Below, piece after piece: positions 62,952 to 63,310 of a DNA stretch of 63,310 nt. The position numbers and the translations under genes were made by a program. The stretch comes from an uncultured Gammaproteobacteria bacterium (GTDB lineage Bacteria > Pseudomonadota > Gammaproteobacteria > Steroidobacterales > XN24): assembly GCA_947259915.1 (NCBI GenBank), contig CAMYOC010000028.1, positions 207,749 to 271,058 on the forward strand, written 5' to 3'. How positions within the stretch are numbered: position 1 is the stretch's first letter; each line of letters starts with the position of its first letter. The notes under the pieces are model-generated. The model made no database searches and was not told the origin of the DNA. It saw nothing but the letters and a program-made list of their open reading frames with translations.

Positions 62952-63310
62952 ATGGCGCACACACAGGGATATTACGTACCACACGGCAGCAACTGGCCCA
63001 TCGTCGGCGCGGTCGGTTTGTTCGTGATGATGCTCGGCATAGCCAGCGCGTTCAACGGTGCCGCGGCAGGCTCCTGGCTGGCCTGGCTCGGCGTCATCGT
63101 CCTGCTGGTCATGATTGTCGGCTGGTTCGGCACGGTCATCAACGAGAGCGAAAGCGGTGCCTATAACGCCCAGGTGGACCGGTCGTTCCGTATGGGCATG
63201 ACCTGGTTCATCATCTCCGAGGTCATGTTCTTCGCCGCCTTCTTTGGCGCATTGTTCTATGCCCGCCAATTCGCGCTCCCGTGGCTGGGCGGCGAGGGCA
63301 ACAACGTGTT
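62952..63310 (+). CDS. coxC: cytochrome c oxidase subunit III (partial)
   Basis: The first 119 codons of subunit III are present; the gene runs off the end of the window. It opens MAHTQGYYVPHGSNWPIVG. Membrane helices follow, with WFGTVINESESGAYN and MGMTWFIISEVMFFAAFFGALFYAR, whose Glu is the conserved Cox3 residue. GGGTTTAGAG precedes the ATG, 21 nt after ctaG. It completes the order coxB-coxA-small ORF-ctaG-coxC. Confidence 0.95.
   Translation, partial: MAHTQGYYVPHGSNWPIVGAVGLFVMMLGIASAFNGAAAGSWLAWLGVIVLLVMIVGWFGTVINESESGAYNAQVDRSFRMGMTWFIISEVMFFAAFFGALFYARQFALPWLGGEGNNV

Overview
The window is a high-GC (roughly 60-63 % by eye), gene-dense stretch of bacterial chromosome holding about 62 protein genes. 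I see no insertion sequence, prophage, CRISPR array, rRNA or tRNA. Gene content and order point to a non-enteric gammaproteobacterium. Diagnostic blocks are bioBFHCD beside a divergent comF, ubiC-ubiA, yicC/gmk/rpoZ/spoT/ridA/recG, rph-rdgB-hemW, pilMNOPQ next to aroK-aroB-dgt, divergent tesA and ybbA-ybbP, and an aa3-type cox cluster. It respires with ubiquinone and a caa3/aa3 oxidase, uses PEP carboxylase and citrate synthase, and probably makes PHA granules and type IV pili. I cannot name the genus.

Layout. 1-2.2 kb (minus): trpE-trpG behind a transcription attenuator with a 27-aa leader peptide (trpL) that carries three consecutive Trp codons. 2.3-14 kb: an SLC13-type transporter with RCK domains, ppc, an AGCS amino-acid symporter, an iodotyrosine-deiodinase-like nitroreductase, ycgN, a PlsC-type acyltransferase, a D-2-hydroxyacid dehydrogenase, photolyase and a Nudix hydrolase. 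13.7-19.7 kb: the peroxide module ahpC-ahpD divergent from oxyR with an OxyR operator at the oxyR start codon, then ybbA-ybbP and tesA. 19.8-24.2 kb: fadD, a patatin-like lipase, a phasin and a conserved protein of unknown function.

24.2-35.7 kb (minus): pilM-N-O-P-Q, a large Ig-repeat lipoprotein, a strong terminator, then aroK-aroB-dgt-pyrF-hemE. A canonical c-di-GMP-I (GEMM) riboswitch sits about 290 nt ahead of pilM, with its own promoter. 36-41 kb: PBP1A, a nucleotidyltransferase-like protein, gltA and rpmE. 41.1-41.5 kb: a gene-free, AT-rich segment with a perfect inverted pair of DnaA boxes and a third box nearby. 41.5-45 kb (minus): a PP2C phosphatase gene, rph, rdgB, hemW and a Rof-like gene.

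45.2-53.3 kb (plus): yicC-gmk-rpoZ-spoT-ridA-recG and ubiC-ubiA. 54-58.8 kb: bioBFHCD, in which every gene overlaps the next. 58.9 kb to the end: a DUF2244 gene, coxB (with fused cytochrome c domain), coxA, a 42-aa membrane protein, ctaG and the start of coxC.

The strongest regulatory signals are the trp attenuator, which may be leaderless, and the c-di-GMP riboswitch on the pilus assembly operon. The most unusual gene is the Ig-repeat lipoprotein inside the pil operon. All functional statements rest on motif recognition and gene context; no database search was run.
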